Source: Limonium bicolor
Lineage: Eukaryota; Streptophyta; Magnoliopsida; Caryophyllales; Plumbaginaceae
Length of the DNA stretch: 64,000 nt
Assembly (NCBI GenBank): GCA_023374045.1
Contig: CM041783.1
Coordinates: 120,095,503 to 120,159,502 of the forward strand
Direction: 5' to 3'
Positions 60,841 to 64,000 of this stretch are shown one piece after another. The notes beneath the pieces were generated by a model. That model had not been told where the DNA came from, did no database searches, and was given only the letters and a program-made list of their open reading frames with translations. Made by a program: the position numbers and the translations under genes. Each line of letters opens with the position of its first letter. The first letter of the stretch is position 1.

Positions 60841-63575
60841 GTCTTAGGAAATTGAGCTATAAAATGCTTAATAAACTACCTAAGGAGCCAATGGTAAATG
60901 AGCTAGAAAACTATCCTCAAGGAGGTTATTAAAGACATATGTGTTGTTGTATGTATTTGCAGGTCAAAGGCAAATATTATGTGGGAAATTCAGTGATTAA
61001 GGTTTATGCAATTTAAGGGCCTAAGAGCCATGTTATTTAATGGCCTAAGTGCCAAGCAATTTAAATTATGCACTATATTGTGATGTAGTGTAGTTTAAGG
61101 TTTAGTTGTATGTAAAGAACATTCTTGTGTGGATAAATGTTCTTGATTGTTTAAAGGTGAAAAACCTTGTGTTTTGGTGTAAGGAAGTGCTAGCAAAGCT
61201 ATGTCCAAATTTGAGTAGAAAACAAGAAGTTTGGGTGTTTAAATGAAGTTTAGTGACCTAGGTTGTACTAGGAATTGTTAAGGCTTAGATTTGTGAAAGA
61301 AAGGGAATTAAGGTGTTCTTAGGTGTTAAAACAATTATAGGCATTGTCTTGGAGGATTTAGTGTTCAATGAGTGAAATTTTGGTGAGCAAGGGAAAATTA
61401 TGCTTGTGAAGGTTTAAGTGTGAATTAGAGGAAAAATATAAAGAGCTTGTGTAGTGGAGGTGCTGAGCAGAAATACTGCTTATGGAGTAGTGGTAGTGTA
61501 GATAAGGTAACATTTTGGTTAGTTGGTGTTGTAGGCATAAAACTACCACTTGGAAACCTAAGGAAAATATTACTAGTGTTAAGGAGTTTTGTGAGAAATT
61601 GGGTAATAAGTTGGACAAGGAATTGGACAAGTTTAAGGTGTTATTTTGGTATTAGAATATGCCTAAGATAATGTGTGAAGTTTGGGTAAACAATGGATGA
61701 GGAGAACAAGTATAACAAGGCTTGAAAAATGCATAAGTGTAAAATATGTAGCATGGTCCGGGACTTAGGTCCAGGGTGAAGTCCCGGACCACACCAAAAT
61801 AAGGGCCAAGAGTACATATTGCACTATATTCCGGGACTTAGGTTTGGTATTAAGACCCTGACCACCCCTTAATTTACCCCCGAGAGTAGCAGCAACTATT
61901 GGTCCAGGACTTAAGTCCCATATGAAGTCCCGGACCACCCTGTTAAATTAGTCCGAGAGTTAGGCCATGAATTGGTCCGGGACTTTAGGCAAGGACCAAG
62001 ACCCGGACCACTCTAAAATTGTTTTTTAAGGTTAGAAAATGGATTGTAATGATGGTGATTGATAGGTAATGATGTTGTAAGGTTGTTAAGACATGTTAGG
62101 TGAGTTATAATGACAATTAAGAGGGAGAAAAGTTGTGATTAATGTGAAAGTAAACAAAAGTTGGTGACACTGTGTTTAAGTTGCTAGAAATGTGAAGTAA
62201 ACAAGTAATCAAGGTCGGAATAGTAACAAGATCTCGAGAATAGTAATTAACTGACATTCCTAAATGTGTATAGGAGTTGCCTACGGTGGAAAACAAACGC
62301 AACAGGGACCAAGGTATGGTTTTCTTGTAGTCTGTTTGCTACCGGTTTACACCGGCTTGTGTGTTTGTTTGTTTTCTATGTGTTTTTGACTTTGTAAGAC
62401 TTAAATCATGGAAAGAGTTTACAGTCATTGTTATTACTGTGACGTGAGTTTACCGGTACCGTTAACCTCGAATACGTGCTAACCCGTTAGTTAACCAAAT
62501 TAGGATACGTGAGAGAGCAGTACCCGGTTTTAACGTTTCAACTTAAGGAACGTTCTAACTACGGCTATGTATGAGCTAGTTGTGGTTTGTGTTGTCAAAA
62601 TATGTCTCATCTCCATTGTGTGTCTAACTGGACCTAAACTCCTACTTGTGAATGAAAGTGTTAAGTTCCAACAATGGGACTTCTAACAAGTGTTAACCGG
62701 GGAGTGATGAGTCTGGTCGCTCCGGCCACGCGTGTAAGTACGGGGGTCGATATCTGAATCCGGTTCAACTCTCTCTGTATGTTATGGTTGTTTTCCTTCT
62801 TGGTCTTCAATCACCCTCAATCTTAACCAAGGCTATTTGTCTGACTCACGTCAGACAAGGGGGAACATTATGTACGGTGTGCTTGGATCACTATATCTGA
62901 CGCACCTTGGGGTTAAGTTATGTGTTCATCTAACAGAATGGTAATGAGTTATGTAACGAGCTTAACATGAGTCTGACATCATTCTCTAGGCTCTCCAAGT
63001 TGATTAACTATGTTTGGTTCGGTTCCTAAAGAGAACCGTTCCCGTTATGTTATGTGCCAATGTTTGTGATGGAATTATTATTGCTTTGTTATGTAAGTTG
63101 TATGTTAAAAATCAATGCCATGTTATCATCACAAATGGTTGCGTGTATCCCGGTAGTCGACGGGCCTCACGTTAGCCATACCAGCCAAGGGTTGCAGAGC
63201 CCCTTTGGGGCACCATATTTTATTTTGCAGGATGAGGATCGAGAAAGCAGAGTGGCTCTAGATCCTAGGTGTTATGAAATGCTTTTGGTAGTATTTGGAT
63301 GTTGGACCCGGGATGCGCCTGTGCTCCCGTGGTGATATATTTTGGAATGACAGTTGTACAGTGATGGTTGTAAATATTGATACTCGGTATAGTTGGTTGT
63401 ATTTATGGTTTTAGTACTATGCTCGGGAGTCTGTGCATCAGATCGATACGACTGTATGTATTCTGCCTTGTTAGCCACGTGGGTGGCTAACGGCGTGTAA
63501 CATCAACTCGTTTAGTTATCGTTAAGTTATATATTTCCGCAGCAGTTTGGGTTTATTGTATAAGTTTACAGTAGG
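60841..63575 (+). mobile_element. 3' LTR of the plus-strand chromovirus, second part
   Basis: It continues from the AATGT duplication and matches the 5' LTR from about 46441 to the GTAGG before its terminal GGTGTTACA. The hairpin array is at 61753-62016 and a perfect U5 stem-loop at 63470-63491. Interrupted at 63575 by another LTR, so its last 9 bases are outside the window. Confidence 0.93.
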
Positions 63576-64000
63576 TGAAATACCCCGAGCTTAAATAGGG
63601 TGATTAAATTACTCTAATACGCTATTGAGGGCCTATTAGTGCCTAATGAATTTTGGTAAAAAGAATAAATCCAAAAGAAACAAGAAAAACGCTTAAAAGG
63701 CGAAAAACGCTAAATTGGGTGTTAGGTGACCCTAGGAGAAATACAACCTTAAAGAGGGTGTTAAATGAATTTAATAGGCTTAATAATTCCTAAATAATAT
63801 ATGGGAACAATTCCCGAAGAAAACGGATCCATAAAACGAATTAAAAATGTTAATAAGGCTTTAGCGCACGTTTTTCAAGAAAACCCGAAAATGTGACTTT
63901 GAGTGGTCAAACGATCCCGTAAAAATTATAGTTCATTAAATAACTATAAATAAACATTAATGGGAGTATAATAGCAGTTAAAATTAAAGAAACGAGAAAA
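63576..64000 (+). mobile_element. Start of another chromovirus LTR, same family as the minus-strand AlkB element
   Basis: It begins TGAAATACCCCGAGC right after GTAGG inside the 3' LTR. From about 63800 it matches the U3 of the minus-strand element's LTR (35607 downward on the minus strand), for example GAAGAAAACGGATCCATAAA and GCGCACGTTTTTCAAGAAA. It runs off the window. Confidence 0.8.

Overview
The window is transposable-element DNA from a flowering-plant genome, with no host gene, rRNA, tRNA or CRISPR. The evidence is long terminal repeats (LTRs) with TG...CA ends, tRNA-iMet-type primer sites, polypurine tracts, target-site duplications, and decayed Ty3/gypsy and Ty1/copia gag-pol reading frames nested in one another. 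Many premature stops read as C-to-T (or G-to-A) changes, as expected of old methylated heterochromatin.

Left half (1-30042). A minus-strand Tat-type Ty3/gypsy element (dual RNase H) runs from its 5' LTR (25997-26408) through gag, protease, RT/RNase H and integrase (ending 4869). Its 3' flank holds a tandem repeat, a MITE and an opposite-strand, intron-bearing coiled-coil ORF (1828-3690); its 3' LTR is not in the window. Its gag is split by a solo chromovirus LTR (9887-25769, TSD CCTGC). That LTR is split in turn by a full-length Sirevirus-type copia element (14225-24021) with gag, pol, an env-like ORF and several polypurine tracts. The Tat element itself lies in an older Sirevirus remnant (26409 to about 30042).

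Right half (31733-64000). A minus-strand Tekay/Del-type chromovirus (31733-44322) carries a 1.29-kb non-autonomous CACTA transposon in its gag (41232-42518, TSD TAT) and the start of another CACTA element in its 5' LTR (44323). A plus-strand Tekay-type chromovirus with 4-kb LTRs (45128-63575) landed in that second CACTA element. Its 3' LTR holds a solo LTR (56857-60835, TSD AATGT) and, at the right edge, the start of a further LTR (63576 onward) resembling the minus-strand element's LTR.

Main discovery. Both chromoviruses, on opposite strands and of different LTR subfamilies, carry an AlkB-type 2-oxoglutarate/Fe(II) oxygenase reading frame between the gag zinc knuckles and the protease. The best match I recognise is the plant ALKBH1-type family. 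In both copies this frame lies inside a region of about 1 kb that looks like an alternative intron. A phase-1 donor after the zinc knuckles can join in frame either to an acceptor just before AlkB or to one just before the protease. AlkB ends with its own stop codon followed by an AATAAA. Two further phase-compatible introns in gag sit at matching positions in both copies. I infer a retrotransposon that uses splicing to choose between Gag-AlkB and Gag-Pol, and that may demethylate its own RNA or cDNA. The LTRs of this superfamily also share a U5 stem-loop whose stem covaries while its RTGG loop is kept.
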